This document shows positions 9,076 through 18,544 of a stretch of 64,000 nt of DNA, one piece after another. Below the pieces are notes generated by a model. It saw only the letters and a program-made list of their open reading frames with translations, did not search any database and was not told where the DNA came from. The translations under genes were made by a program, and so were the position numbers. Source of the stretch: Siminovitchia acidinfaciens (GTDB lineage Bacteria; Bacillota; Bacilli; Bacillales; Bacillaceae_C). The stretch covers positions 394,249-458,248 of the forward strand of contig NZ_QYTV02000001.1 of the NCBI RefSeq assembly GCF_003605385.1, written 5' to 3'. Each line of letters opens with the position of its first letter. Positions within the stretch are counted from its first letter, which is position 1.

Positions 9076-11024
9076 TGACAGCATTCAAATATTTGTTTAC
9101 ACCCCAAAAGCTTGGAGCTACTACGGTGAAAAACCGGATATTTAGCACGGGACACATGACGACCTATGTGGAAAATGGTTTGCCGACAGATCAGCTGATT
9201 GCCTATCACCAAGAACGTGCAAAAGGAGGAGCAGGACTGATTATCGTGGAAGCAAATGCCGTCCATTCCACGGCTGCTTTTACCTCCAATACAATTAGTG
9301 CCTTTACGGATGAGATTATTCCTCATTACCGAAAGATGGGAGCGGCAGTCCATGAATACGGGTGTAAGATGTTTATCCAGCTGTTTCACCCCGGCAGAGA
9401 AATTTTTCCCTCAGGTACTTCGGTGGCGGTCGCCCCCTCTATGGTACCGACAGACCGGTTTGGCGTAATGCCAAAGGCATTAGAAAAAGAGGAGATTAAG
9501 GAAATCGTTAACGGCTATGCAGAAACAGCGCTTCGAGTGAAAAAGGGAGGGCTGGACGGGGCTGAGATTGTGGCTTCCCACGGGTATCTGGCAAGTCAAT
9601 TTTGGTCGCCGCGGCTCAACCTGCGCGAGGATGAATACGGTGGACCGCTTGAAAACCGGCTCCGATTTTTAAAGGAGGTAATTCATACTATCCGGGAGAA
9701 GACCGGTCCGGATTTTACAGTAGGCATTCGTCTCAGTGTGGATGACTTTGAAAAGGAAGGCTCCACTTTTGATGAGGTCCTGGATATCATCAGGTTCATT
9801 GACAGAGATATTGGTGGGTTAGATTATTTTAATCTGATAGGGGGAAGCTCGGCTACCTTGGCCAGTTCAGTATTTATCGTGCCGCCCGCAACCATACCAC
9901 CTGCACATTTTGCTCCTTATGCAGCGAAAATTCGTGAAATGGTCTCCGTACCGGTCATGGTAGGATCACGGATCAATGATCCTGTTATCGGCGAAAAGGT
10001 GTTGGCCAATGGTCAGGCGGATATGGTGGCCATGACAAGGGCAATGATTTGTGACCCTCATATGCCTAACAAGGCGCTCCGAGAAGAATTGGACAGAATC
10101 CGTGTATGCATAGGATGCAATCAGGCCTGCATTGGGCACATGCATGATAACATCCCGATCAGTTGTATCCAAAACCCGGTAACAGGGCGGGAAATCGTTT
10201 ATTCTATTATGTCGAAAGCAAAGAAAAGAAAAAAGGTAGTCGTAGTCGGCGGTGGTCCAGCTGGGATGAAGGCTGCGGTAATTGCAGCCGAAAGAGGCCA
10301 CTATGTTACTCTTTTTGAAAAAAGTGGTGAGTTAGGCGGACAGGTGAAGCTTGCGCGAAAAATCCCAACAAGGGAAGAGTTTGGCGAATTGGTCCCTAAT
10401 TTAAAAAGAGAGCTTGACCTTTTTAGAGTAAATGTCATCTTAAACAAGGAAGTTACCAATGAGCTGCTCAAGAAAGAGCAGCCAGATGAAATTATTTTGG
10501 CTGCAGGAGGAAAACCGTTTTATCCTCAAGTAGAAGGTTTAGATCTTCCGCATGTTATGAATACATGGGACGTGCTGGAGGGAACAAAAGATATTGGGCA
10601 TAAGGTTGTCATTGCTGATTGGAAGGGAGATATGCCTGGCATTGGTGCAGCCTTGTATCTTGCCGAAAAAGGTCATGTAGTCGAACTGGTGACTAGTTCT
10701 GTTCATGCTGGGTATTCCCTGCAGCAATATGTAAGGGATATGCTTCTTGGTCAATTGTATATGAGTGGAGTAACTGTCACACCTCAATACAAAATTTATA
10801 AGTGTGAGCCCGGAAAAGCAATATTTACAAATATATATACAGGGCAAGTACATAAAAAAGATGCTGACACTTTAGTATTAGCCTATGGAAATATCCAAAA
10901 CGTATCCTTGTACGATGAAATCAAAAAGAACTTTCCCAACGTCAAAAGGATAGGTGACTGCATGGTTCCTCGTACAGTAGAAGAGGCAATCCTGGAAGGA
11001 TTTGAACACGCGGCCAGCATTTAG
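9072..11024 (+). CDS. FMN/Fe-S/FAD oxidoreductase of the N-methylproline/dimethylglycine/trimethylamine dehydrogenase family
   Basis: A 650-residue enzyme built like 2,4-dienoyl-CoA reductase and trimethylamine dehydrogenase. An N-terminal FMN TIM barrel (FKYLFTPQKLGATTVKNRIF) is followed by a [4Fe-4S] site with spacing CIGCNQACIG...ISCIQNP near residue 345, then a dinucleotide-binding domain (VVVVGGGPAGMKAAV near 390). Cluster company (ETF pair plus DgcB-like protein) is what one sees for DgcA (dimethylglycine) and stachydrine/N-methylproline demethylases, so oxidative N-demethylation is the best guess; the released methyl would leave as formaldehyde. The start may be ATG 9072, overlapping the previous stop, or ATG 9075; GGGGGCGG precedes both. 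Substrate not determinable from sequence alone. Confidence 0.8.
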   Translation: MMTAFKYLFTPQKLGATTVKNRIFSTGHMTTYVENGLPTDQLIAYHQERAKGGAGLIIVEANAVHSTAAFTSNTISAFTDEIIPHYRKMGAAVHEYGCKMFIQLFHPGREIFPSGTSVAVAPSMVPTDRFGVMPKALEKEEIKEIVNGYAETALRVKKGGLDGAEIVASHGYLASQFWSPRLNLREDEYGGPLENRLRFLKEVIHTIREKTGPDFTVGIRLSVDDFEKEGSTFDEVLDIIRFIDRDIGGLDYFNLIGGSSATLASSVFIVPPATIPPAHFAPYAAKIREMVSVPVMVGSRINDPVIGEKVLANGQADMVAMTRAMICDPHMPNKALREELDRIRVCIGCNQACIGHMHDNIPISCIQNPVTGREIVYSIMSKAKKRKKVVVVGGGPAGMKAAVIAAERGHYVTLFEKSGELGGQVKLARKIPTREEFGELVPNLKRELDLFRVNVILNKEVTNELLKKEQPDEIILAAGGKPFYPQVEGLDLPHVMNTWDVLEGTKDIGHKVVIADWKGDMPGIGAALYLAEKGHVVELVTSSVHAGYSLQQYVRDMLLGQLYMSGVTVTPQYKIYKCEPGKAIFTNIYTGQVHKKDADTLVLAYGNIQNVSLYDEIKKNFPNVKRIGDCMVPRTVEEAILEGFEHAASI

Positions 11025-11058
11025 TCTAGCCTTTAACATTGGTTAGTTCAAATGAATA

Positions 11059-12579
11059 TTACATCGTAATAGCTTCTGCGAAATCCGGAATCATTTTCAG
11101 CATAAGGGCTGTCTGCAATGCCATCCATAGCTCCGAAATATGGCTGATATTATTCAGGCGATAACCAGTGATGACTTCGATTCGGTTTACCCGATAAACC
11201 AGAGTTTGTTTATGTATATTCAAGCTTTTCGCAGAAGCTTTCCATGAGCGGTTATAGTATAAATAGACGTATAATGTTTTGACCAATTCGCTATTATTTT
11301 GTCTATCATAATCAAGTAAATCTCCGAGCACATCTTTCATCAGCATTTCAGCATCAGTTCGGTCTCTTGGAATAAAGGGAGAAACGGGAAAGCTTTCGCT
11401 GTAAAATACAACCTTTCTGCCGTGGGTTTCGGCTGATTGCAATGCCCAGATAGCCTCCTGGTATGCTTTTGATGTCCTGTTGAGCCGGTTTATGGAATCG
11501 CTAACCCCGATACGTGTCTGATTGGGGGATTCGGTCTGTAATTTACTGAGAATATTGCATTTTTCGGGAAGTAATATAAGAAGGATACCTTGATGTAACG
11601 TAATTAAATTAGGAATTCCCGTATCATGAAGCCAATAATGCAGCCACTCATAGTTAAATTTCTCTTCTCTACCGGAGCAAGCGACAATTTGCAGTGTTTT
11701 CTTTCCAAGTCCGTGGTCATTTAGTAAAATAGACGCTGCTTCATCAGTAACATTGCCTTCGACCATCCTTATTAACAGTTCTGCTCCAATCCGCCTTTGT
11801 TTTTCTAATATTGTCATATCTTTTTCTACGATTATGCCTATTATCGTAGCCAAATGTCTAAGTACAACATTGTCAGGAAGAGAACCTGCATTTGAAATGA
11901 CTAATAAAATAGTAGGACGTGAAGACGGAATTGATACTTGAGCTATTAATTTATCTTTTGTTTTTATATGTTTGATATAATAAGGCAGTTCATTTGACTT
12001 GATATATGCAAGTTCTTCAATATTAAGATCTTTCTCCTGTTCAAACAGGATCCATTTGTTTTTAGCATCAATAATATATAACTTACAACCAATGATCTCA
12101 TTTAGCCTACGAAGTATTTGATTAGGCGAATCGTGGTTAATGGTCTTTCTTAATTTATCATATAAGCGCATAGTTAAAATAACTTGTGCATGTTCTTGAT
12201 TTACATATGCATTTGCAACAGTTTTTGAAAAAGCAATCCATGGAACATCATAATCTGTGTTCAATATTGGAAACGCCTTTTGGTCTGCCAGAGACTTGAA
12301 CCCATCTGATAGCTTAGGTGCATGTAACCCTTTCCCAATAGCCAATCCGCTAGCATTACTATCAATAAGCTTTTGTAAGTAAACTATCTGCTCTTCTTCG
12401 GAGGAAGGGATGGCAAATCCGTTCGTCATAATAAGTTCACCACCAGTTAACCAATGGGTAGGATCACTGAGTTCGCATGCATGGGCCCAAGTAACTTCAC
12501 GATCAAGACCGTCATTTCCAGCAATAACAGAAGATTTTAAATGGGGATTATTGAGTAGTTCACGAATAGTGATTGTCAT
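11059..12579 (-). CDS. PucR-family transcriptional regulator
   Basis: A 506-residue regulator with the PucR N-terminal ligand domain (TIRELLNNPHLKSSVIAG, then THWLTGGELIMTNG near residue 45) and the C-terminal PucR helix-turn-helix (YLYYNRSWKASAKSLNIHK, then QTLVYRVNRIEVITGY). The middle is the weak GGDEF-like region common in the family. PucR-type proteins activate purine, hydantoin, amino-acid and polyamine catabolic operons in Bacillaceae. It is convergent with the seven-gene operon and is its most likely regulator, although the operon promoter lies about 11 kb away near 1250. AAAGGTGG precedes the ATG. No strong terminator is seen in the 34 bases between the convergent genes. Confidence 0.85.
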   Translation of the reverse strand: MTITIRELLNNPHLKSSVIAGNDGLDREVTWAHACELSDPTHWLTGGELIMTNGFAIPSSEEEQIVYLQKLIDSNASGLAIGKGLHAPKLSDGFKSLADQKAFPILNTDYDVPWIAFSKTVANAYVNQEHAQVILTMRLYDKLRKTINHDSPNQILRRLNEIIGCKLYIIDAKNKWILFEQEKDLNIEELAYIKSNELPYYIKHIKTKDKLIAQVSIPSSRPTILLVISNAGSLPDNVVLRHLATIIGIIVEKDMTILEKQRRIGAELLIRMVEGNVTDEAASILLNDHGLGKKTLQIVACSGREEKFNYEWLHYWLHDTGIPNLITLHQGILLILLPEKCNILSKLQTESPNQTRIGVSDSINRLNRTSKAYQEAIWALQSAETHGRKVVFYSESFPVSPFIPRDRTDAEMLMKDVLGDLLDYDRQNNSELVKTLYVYLYYNRSWKASAKSLNIHKQTLVYRVNRIEVITGYRLNNISHISELWMALQTALMLKMIPDFAEAITM

Positions 12580-13011
12580 CTTTATCCACCTTTGCTAAAT
12601 GGAAATTTTAATTTAAGTAGGAGAAGTTATTACTTTTAAACCAATTAAATTATACTAGTTATTCAGAATTAAAGGAACGTATAAACGACTTTTGATGATA
12701 GAGTTGTATAATTCAATAAGTGATCGTACCTGATGTAAATGCTCTACCTATTTAATCACCAACACAGGAGCATAAATCAATAGATTTCATGAGACCAACC
12801 TTTATCTCTTTCTTTACAGAAACTTCAAGGAAATTCCTATAATTAATGTGTGTTAAATGGAGATCTGGATTTCCTTTAAGAAAAACACGCTTGAACGATG
12901 GTTCACCTGTCTCGCCCTGAGTTTTATAATGAAAAATTGTTTCAACGTTCAATAATCGAACGTAAAGCCTAATATGATGTATCCAATGAAAATCTCAATA
13001 ATATAAGGGGA
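12580..13011. other. Intergenic, no gene recognised
   Basis: AT-rich stretch upstream of the PucR gene. A minus-strand open frame of 66 codons at 12752-12952 has no ribosome site and no recognisable sequence. The PucR promoter presumably lies near 12600-12680. Confidence 0.5.
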
Positions 13012-13877
13012 TCAATAAACTTTGCTTTTCGCCTGCACCCAAAATTCAACGATGAGCTGCAAGGCGATGGCCAGTAAAAAGACACGATAACATAGAGGAA
13101 TCCAGGTTTAAAGCTGGCCAAGATGCCAAGGCAATGGCAGCAATCCATAGGGCACCCGATAATAAGCCGCCCCGTGTTGTCCGGATAAGATCCTTCTTTG
13201 CGTAATGGTCCATCCATACTTTTTGATCTTCAAGGATCCATGGTTTCAGCCGCCCATTTTCCATTAACAGTAAAAACGCCAAGATGCCTGCCCGGGGAAC
13301 GACAAATGGGATTAATATACCGAAGACAGCATGCATTTCCATGCTATCCATGAAATAGAGCATGGCGGATGTCGTCAGTCCAAATAAGAGAAGACTTGCA
13401 GCAGCGGCATACATGAGTGGGAAATCCAGTGCATCGGAAAATGGCGGCCTGTTTCTTACGTTAAGGCAAAGAAAACGAAAGCACCGCCGGAAGGAACTAG
13501 AAATGGCATCTAAGAAGAAGGTGTCATTAGATACTGAAACAGTAGCAAAATAGCTGGTCCGATGATGCCAAAGAGTAAGGCGGCCCCCGCGATTACATAG
13601 GCAGTGCTTTATGCCAATCTGAGTTTTTAGACGAACATACATCTGATCGATGACTTCATTCCTCTTTTTCTTGCTGATATATCGGCAGTGGAGGTGATAT
13701 CGCCCAATTCGGCTACCGCTTTGGTAAAGGCTGCTTCATCGTCTAGGCCGTTACTTTTCAAATCTTCGTGCGATCCATCAGATTGATTATAATTTCTTCT
13801 TTGAAATCGGTGAGTTCGGGACTTGCCTCGTAACCATGAAACAAGTCATTCACATATTTTTGAATCTGACTATTCAT
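13012..13877 (-). pseudogene. HAAS-domain (DUF1700-like) membrane protein, multiply frameshifted
   Basis: Read from an ATG at 13875-13877 with AGGAGG upstream, the peptide starts MNSQIQKYVNDLFHGYEASP and continues as a HAAS domain (ELTDFKEEIIINLMDR), then breaks. A second frame restores LKSNGLDDEAAFTKAVAELG. Further frames contain the membrane part (LLLFGLTTSAMLYFMDSM, FGILIPFVVPRAGILAFLLL) and the tail LLAIALQLIVEFWVQAKSK ending in TGA at 13012. At least three frameshifts are needed, so the gene is dead. HAAS proteins normally pair with a PadR regulator as an envelope-related signalling unit, and the adjacent PadR gene is also broken. Confidence 0.75.
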
Positions 13878-13901
13878 TTTAATCCTCCTCAAGCAATCGG
13901 T

Positions 13902-14211
13902 TTAAAATTTTCTAGGTAACTCCCAGTCTAGCTTATTTTGACGGTATTCTTTTTTCTTCTTCGGTAATCCTGTAGTACTTCCGCCTGCCACCCTGGGATT
14001 CATCCGCCCCAGTAGGCGACGATCAATTCTTCTTTCTCCAGCCTATGGTAGCTTGAATAAAGCGTTGCCTCTTTTAATTCATACTGATCATCTGTTTTTT
14101 CAAGGATCGGTTTATAAATCTCATACACGTAGCTGTCCCCTTTCATTAAGATACCGAGCACGATCGTATCTGTGTGGCCGCGCAGCAATCGGACGACACC
14201 CTGCCCTTCAT
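13902..14211 (-). pseudogene. PadR-family regulator, frameshifted
   Basis: Beginning at ATG 14209-14211 the frame reads MKGRVSSD, loses one base, then continues LLRGHTDTIVLGILMKGD and the PadR winged-helix KEATLYSSYHRLEKEELI, breaks again at YWGG before GGRRKYYRITEEEK, and needs a third shift to reach KEYRQNKLDWELPRKF and a TAA at 13902. Three indels in about 100 codons mark it as non-functional. It lies directly upstream of the HAAS membrane pseudogene in the same orientation, the normal operon arrangement. Both genes having decayed suggests relaxed selection on this locus. Confidence 0.75.
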
Positions 14212-14403
14212 AATTTCACCACCTGTTTGTTTGATACTATTTCCATGTACACATTTTTTAAGGCAGCCTCCTAGGCATATGTGTATTTGTCACTAAGATG
14301 TCCTAGCCTTAAAAATTTTTTTCAAGATAGCTTTTCACCCGGGTGCTATAAAGATCGTCTTTTAAAACTGATATTGAAAAGAAATTTTTCTTTCTTCCTC
14401 ATG

Positions 14404-14506
14404 GTGTCCATTTTCCATGAATCCCTCTATATAAGAGTTGAGAGGAGCGGCAGATGCAGGAGGCCGACCGATTTTTGAGGCTGAAAAAAGGAGGAAGTTG
14501 GATGAG
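14404..14506 (+). repeat. Copy A of a leader repeat shared with 25229-25345
   Basis: Shares AATCCCTCTATATAA and AGCGGCAGATGCAGGAGGC, a GGTGTCC block before them and a ribosome-site-like AAAGGAGGAAGTTGGATGAG at the end with the stretch just upstream of the phage-type initiator gene at 25343. Here the ATG leads into a truncated NUDIX fragment instead of an initiator. This looks like a displaced or duplicated leader; alignment would define its exact ends. Confidence 0.6.
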
Positions 14507-14877
14507 GAAACTATTCTCCTAAGGCAGTTACATTTGTACAGGAATTAAGCCCTTATATTGCTTCTCCTTCATTTGTCGTCTATCCGTTTGTAGCAATTAT
14601 TGATCGCGATCAAATAATCGATTCTCACAATAAAGAAGAAGTAGAAGAAGTATTTACCGTGCCGGTTAAATGGCTATTACACTATGAACCTTATATGCAT
14701 TTTGTTTCAGTTAAACCAATACCTGCACCTGATTTCCCTTTTGAGAAAATCATGAATGGTGCCGATTATCAATGGGGAACTCGGGTGATGGAGGAATGGT
14801 TTTATGATTATAAGGAATATACCATTTGGGGGCTAACAGCTAGGATATTGAAACATTTTATAGAGACAATAAAATAA
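14506..14877 (+). pseudogene. C-terminal part of a NUDIX (CoA pyrophosphatase-like) hydrolase
   Basis: The frame is open from just after a TGA at 14503-14505 to TAA 14877 and encodes about 123 residues, including LSPYIASPSFVVYPFVAII, EEVEEVFTVPVKWLLHYEP, GADYQWGTRVMEEWFYDY and WGLTARILKHFIE. These match the C-terminal half of NudL/YeaB-type CoA pyrophosphatases (the xVPVxxLL and IWGLTAxIL motifs). The N-terminal half with the Nudix box GxxxExxxxxxxREUxEE is missing, so the enzyme cannot be catalytic. The break coincides with the end of leader repeat copy A, pointing to a recombination junction. Confidence 0.7.
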
Positions 14878-14985
14878 ACAAACAAATACAAATTTTATTT
14901 CACTTTAGAGGAAATCACAGATGGTCCAAGTTTTAAAATTGGCAGGAATTTCTGCGATTCTTTAAAAATCCCTAATGATTAACTA

Positions 14986-15013
14986 AACCCACTCCTTTAA
15001 TGAAGAGTGGGTT
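14986..15013 (-). terminator. Stem-loop after the class V aminotransferase
   Basis: AACCCACTC and GAGTGGGTT form a 9-bp stem with a 10-base loop, about 34 bases beyond the aminotransferase stop. The T-rich side on the minus strand (TTTAGTTAAT) is modest. Confidence 0.5.
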
Positions 15014-15046
15014 CCTTAGCGGCCATTGCCATTACAAAAAATCCCC

Positions 15047-16198
15047 TTAATTTTCTGCTCTATAGGCATCTAGGAATAGTTGTCCAAGATTACCCTTCCC
15101 TTTGAAACCTAAATCACGTAGGCCATTATCGATCACTGTTAATACTGATAAGACTTTTTCATAGAAGGCATTTTCACCCATATGACCAATACGCAAGATG
15201 ACATCTTCATATTGCGCCAAAGAAGTGGCGATGTATAGATTGTATGTTTCTTGGATGTGTTGTTGTAATTGTAATGCGCCTATTTCTTCTGGAATGATGA
15301 TCGCAGTCACTGTATTGGAGCTTCCTGATTCTAAGAATAATGTTAGTCCATATTCTTGTACAGATTTTCGGACGGCGTTCGCAATTTTTGCATGTCGCTC
15401 ATAAACCGCCAATTGTCCTTCTTTTAAAATATTGTCCAAGGCAACATCTAAAGCCTCAACAATGTTAGCGGTCATTGTATAAGGCAAGGTTCCTTTTTCA
15501 ACATAACCATTGAAAATTTGCAGGTTTGCATAATAGGAAGCAATTGGTGTTTTACGGTCATTCATCGCTTTTTTAGCGTCCTCACTAATGGAAACGATAG
15601 CTAAGCCAGTAGGTGCTGAGATCGCCTTTTGAGAACCTCCACAGCAAATATCGATTTGATTTTGGTCAACATCGATGGGTTCACCAACCATACTGGCTAC
15701 TGCATCAACCACTGTTAGAATGCCATACTCCTTTAGTAAGGGAGAGAGTTGGCTGACGTCATTTAAGATGGACGTTGGTGTATCACAATGAACAAATGTT
15801 GCATATTTGAAGTCATGATCTTTTTCTAAATAGTCACGTACTTCTTCAACAGGTATGTCTTTATGATAGTCAAAACTTAAGACAACAGGTTCTCCTCCAT
15901 ACATTCTGACAAAATCTTGAAAACCTTCACCGTATATACCGTTATCGAGTACAAGGACACGGTCGCCAGGTTCAGTTAAGCTCGCACAGGCAGCTTCCAA
16001 AGCTAGAATCCCTTCCCCGGCAAGCAGCAGTACTTCATTTGTAGTACCCATAACCCGCCCCATTTTTTGGGATACCTCATGGTAATAGTGGATGAATTCG
16101 TTATCAAAATCAGGGTTATTTGTTTTTTTAGCAAACGCCAAGCGTACATTCTCACGTACGTCCGTTGGTCCTGGTGCATAGCTTGGTTTAAATCTCAT
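15047..16198 (-). CDS. Class V aminotransferase (alanine-glyoxylate / serine-pyruvate type)
   Basis: A complete 383-residue PLP enzyme. It begins RFKPSYAPGPTDVRENV (the family's PGP motif), has LLLAGEGILALEAACASL in the cofactor-phosphate region, VVDAVASMVGEPIDVD with the PLP-ring aspartate, and CCGGSQKAISAPTGLA with the Schiff-base lysine near residue 194. Relatives include PucG ((S)-ureidoglycine-glyoxylate aminotransferase) and archaeal/Bacillus alanine-glyoxylate aminotransferases. GAAAAGGAACG lies before the ATG. It stands alone between decayed genes, so context gives little. The nearby PucR regulator and hydantoinase make a nitrogen-salvage role plausible, but this is inference. Confidence 0.85.
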   Translation of the reverse strand: MRFKPSYAPGPTDVRENVRLAFAKKTNNPDFDNEFIHYYHEVSQKMGRVMGTTNEVLLLAGEGILALEAACASLTEPGDRVLVLDNGIYGEGFQDFVRMYGGEPVVLSFDYHKDIPVEEVRDYLEKDHDFKYATFVHCDTPTSILNDVSQLSPLLKEYGILTVVDAVASMVGEPIDVDQNQIDICCGGSQKAISAPTGLAIVSISEDAKKAMNDRKTPIASYYANLQIFNGYVEKGTLPYTMTANIVEALDVALDNILKEGQLAVYERHAKIANAVRKSVQEYGLTLFLESGSSNTVTAIIIPEEIGALQLQQHIQETYNLYIATSLAQYEDVILRIGHMGENAFYEKVLSVLTVIDNGLRDLGFKGKGNLGQLFLDAYRAEN

Positions 16199-16539
16199 AT
16201 AAATCGTTCCTTTTCAATTAGTGTATTTTATGGGATAACCTTAGCAAATAATTGGTATGTTTAAAAGTATCAACTTATCCTAAAATCTAGGGGTCAGTTT
16301 AAATGAAATACCATTTTTGGATCCCTTTACAATTAGAAATTTATTACTTGGTTTAGTTGTTTATGTCGCATGAACGGGCAGTAAGATTTCCACCTCTAAA
16401 TTTTAGATGACGAAATTGCGATCAGGGAGTATAAAAAGTTAATCAGAATCGAATTAATCAAGATAATAATAATGACTAAATGATGTTTAAACTCCTTGGA
16501 ATACGATTTTTCCAAGCAGATTAAGATGGAATTTGGCAC
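16199..16539. other. Intergenic, nothing recognised
   Basis: About 340 AT-rich bases between the aminotransferase and the recombinase stub; it should hold the aminotransferase promoter and the left edge of the accessory island. No ribosome site with a credible frame was found. Confidence 0.4.
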
Positions 16540-16734
16540 ATGACAGTAGCCATCTACGCCCGCGTAAGTACAGAAGAACAAGCAAAAGAAGGTTTCAGTA
16601 TAGCAACTCAACTTCTAAATGATCAGCAATCCCATTGCCACAAGAAAGCCGATGATAAACACAAAAAAAGAATTTCGGAACGCTCTCAACTCAATCAATT
16701 TATCCAGTTCTCAAGTCAATGGAGCTTTGCCTAA
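16540..16734 (+). pseudogene. N-terminal stub of a serine recombinase
   Basis: ATG 16540 opens MTVAIYARVSTEEQAKEGFS, the canonical start of large serine recombinases (catalytic serine in ARVSTEEQ). After about residue 27 the sequence loses similarity (LNDQQSHCHKKADD) and stops at 16734. Only about 27 of the several hundred residues usual for the family remain. The opposite strand over 16620-16700 can be read as a hydrophobic membrane-protein tail (FFVFIIGFLVAMGLLII), so the stub seems joined to foreign sequence. It marks the left boundary of the island and suggests recombinase-driven insertion followed by decay. Confidence 0.7.
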
Positions 16735-16749
16735 ATCATCACGGTAAAC
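16731..16749 (+). repeat. Repeat copy 1 (TAAATCATCACGGTAAAC)
   Basis: CTAAATCATCACGGTAAAC closely resembles TTAAATCACCACGGTGAAC at 19924-19942 and is the left-hand copy of a short repeat that separates the two unfamiliar gene pairs. Confidence 0.5.
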
Positions 16750-16981
16750 AATTCAAGCCAAGAAAAAGGGTTTGACTGAGAATCTGAATTCTTAAAGTTA
16801 GTTTAGTAAATTTGCTTAAATAGGGGAGAAAGAATGGAATAAAACTATTCTTCAGATGCCCCAATATGCAGCAAACGACCCTGAGTGTGACTAGGAATAT
16901 AATTCCATACTAGATTATGATAAGATATAGAGAAAAAGTTCTAGTTCTAATTTCTTATTGGTAGAGAAAGGTATTGATAAG

Positions 16982-18544
16982 ATGATACATAAAGAAAATT
17001 TGATTCAGTTTCCTGAGTTAAAAGTTGTACAAGATGATTTAGAAGTTGAATACGAAGTTGAAGCCGTTGTGCTAGAGGAAAACGGTGCAAGAGAAGATAA
17101 AATTAAGGAGGAGATTGGCAAACTTGACGAACTTGACGAACATATATCTTTAAACCAAGATCGGTTAGATAAGCTGAACAAAGAAATTGATAGGCTTACG
17201 AACCATTCTGAAGGTGCCGACTATCTGGTTGCTGTCGGGAGTGGAGTACTTGCTGGATTGATAGATGTTTTTTGGGTAGATGAATTTAGTTTAGAGCGTG
17301 GGAGAGACTGGGGAGAAGATAAAGTCAACCAGTTTGTGAAGAAAGTTGCAGAATTTAATGGCTATGAAGGGGACGATCTTCAAGGTGCCATTAGGAATTT
17401 AGAACAATTTGGTACGCCAAGCGATAGTAATACAATGGACTTTGGAGGATCCTTACAACATCATTTACGAGATTTTGCTCATCATCCAACACTTGTTGGT
17501 TTAATGTTCTCTTTGCTTACACAATTTACTGGGAAGTCTTATGGAACTGATGAAAATGGATTATTTCAAGTAGTCGATGTAAATAATAAGAAACTGATTG
17601 GAAAAACTATCCCCGATAAGTTCTTATTAGGAGTAGTGCATTGGTTTTTACATATGGTAAGCGATATGGCGGGGTCAAGTTCTACACCGGGAAAAGGGAC
17701 AGGTCTTCCGGGACCTTTACTCTCCTTAGCAAAAGAGTTATCTACTTTTTCAATTTTTCAAAATATCAAAATAGGGGAACAGCGTCTTTCCGTATGGATT
17801 TCTAAGTTATTTAATGGAACTTTATTAGCAGAACGTAATGACGATGGAACAATTGATAAACCATTAAGATTTGATTTGCGAGCCGAGATAGGGATTGGTT
17901 ATGAACTAAGTCGGCAAGCACTTCCTGTAGTAATTAACGAATGTGTCGTACGTGGCTTTTATTTTATCCGTAGATTGGTAGAAGAGATAAAAGAAAAAGA
18001 TGTGAAACGAGTGAAAGATTTAAAGCAGTTGGAATGGCAGCGAACTTTACCATTTAAGAATCGCACCATCGTTCGAATGTTAACAATTTCGACAGGTACA
18101 TTAGCTGCGGTTGATTTAGGTGATGCTGCAATTCGCGGATTATACAAATCTGGTGGAAACAAAGCATTGTTCCTAAAGGAATTTGTTTTACGCGTGAATT
18201 TTGTAGGAATTGGAAGATTCTCTATTGCGATTGGGACAGATGCAACAATGGGGATGAAACAACAAAAGCGGCGAAATGAACGAATAGGCATTCTTGGTGA
18301 GCAACTTCATTTGATGAATAGTAAAATTTACTATTTACAGGCGAGTGCTTGGGTAACAGCAAAGACAACTGAAAAAACAATTAATGAAGCACTCGAAAAA
18401 ATGAAAGAAACAACAAGATATTTTGTAGACAATTGGGAAGCAAATCGAAAATCTATGCAAAATATTGGTGCGTATCGTCAAGGGATTGAAAGGCATAACC
18501 CTAAATTGCTAGATGAAATTAGCGATATTTTAAAATGGGGGTAA
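16982..18544 (+). CDS. Unknown protein with His/Asp-rich core, first gene of an unfamiliar two-gene module
   Basis: I do not recognise a named family. The product is about 520 residues. ATG 16982 has GAGAAAGG 10 bases upstream; an in-frame TTG at 16958 is less likely. Visible layout: an acidic N-terminus; a short coiled coil (KLDELDEHISLNQDRLDKL) about residues 45-72; a glycine-rich hydrophobic segment VAVGSGVLAGLIDVFWVDEF near 82-101; LQHHLRDFAHHPTLVGL near 158-174; VVHWFLHMVSDMAGS near 220-234; then a helical, basic C-terminal half. The HxxxHxxxD and DFAHH patterns next to hydrophobic helices look like metal ligands of a membrane-associated hydrolase, but this is inference. It overlaps the following coiled-coil gene by 10 bases, so the two are very likely produced and used together. 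Island context suggests defence. Confidence 0.75.
   Translation: MIHKENLIQFPELKVVQDDLEVEYEVEAVVLEENGAREDKIKEEIGKLDELDEHISLNQDRLDKLNKEIDRLTNHSEGADYLVAVGSGVLAGLIDVFWVDEFSLERGRDWGEDKVNQFVKKVAEFNGYEGDDLQGAIRNLEQFGTPSDSNTMDFGGSLQHHLRDFAHHPTLVGLMFSLLTQFTGKSYGTDENGLFQVVDVNNKKLIGKTIPDKFLLGVVHWFLHMVSDMAGSSSTPGKGTGLPGPLLSLAKELSTFSIFQNIKIGEQRLSVWISKLFNGTLLAERNDDGTIDKPLRFDLRAEIGIGYELSRQALPVVINECVVRGFYFIRRLVEEIKEKDVKRVKDLKQLEWQRTLPFKNRTIVRMLTISTGTLAAVDLGDAAIRGLYKSGGNKALFLKEFVLRVNFVGIGRFSIAIGTDATMGMKQQKRRNERIGILGEQLHLMNSKIYYLQASAWVTAKTTEKTINEALEKMKETTRYFVDNWEANRKSMQNIGAYRQGIERHNPKLLDEISDILKWG

Noticed and set aside
12752-12952. 66-codon minus-strand open frame
   Set aside because: No ribosome site, no recognisable protein sequence, AT-rich background.
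16396-16611. 71-codon minus-strand frame over the recombinase stub
   Set aside because: Opposite to a recognisable recombinase start and without a ribosome site.
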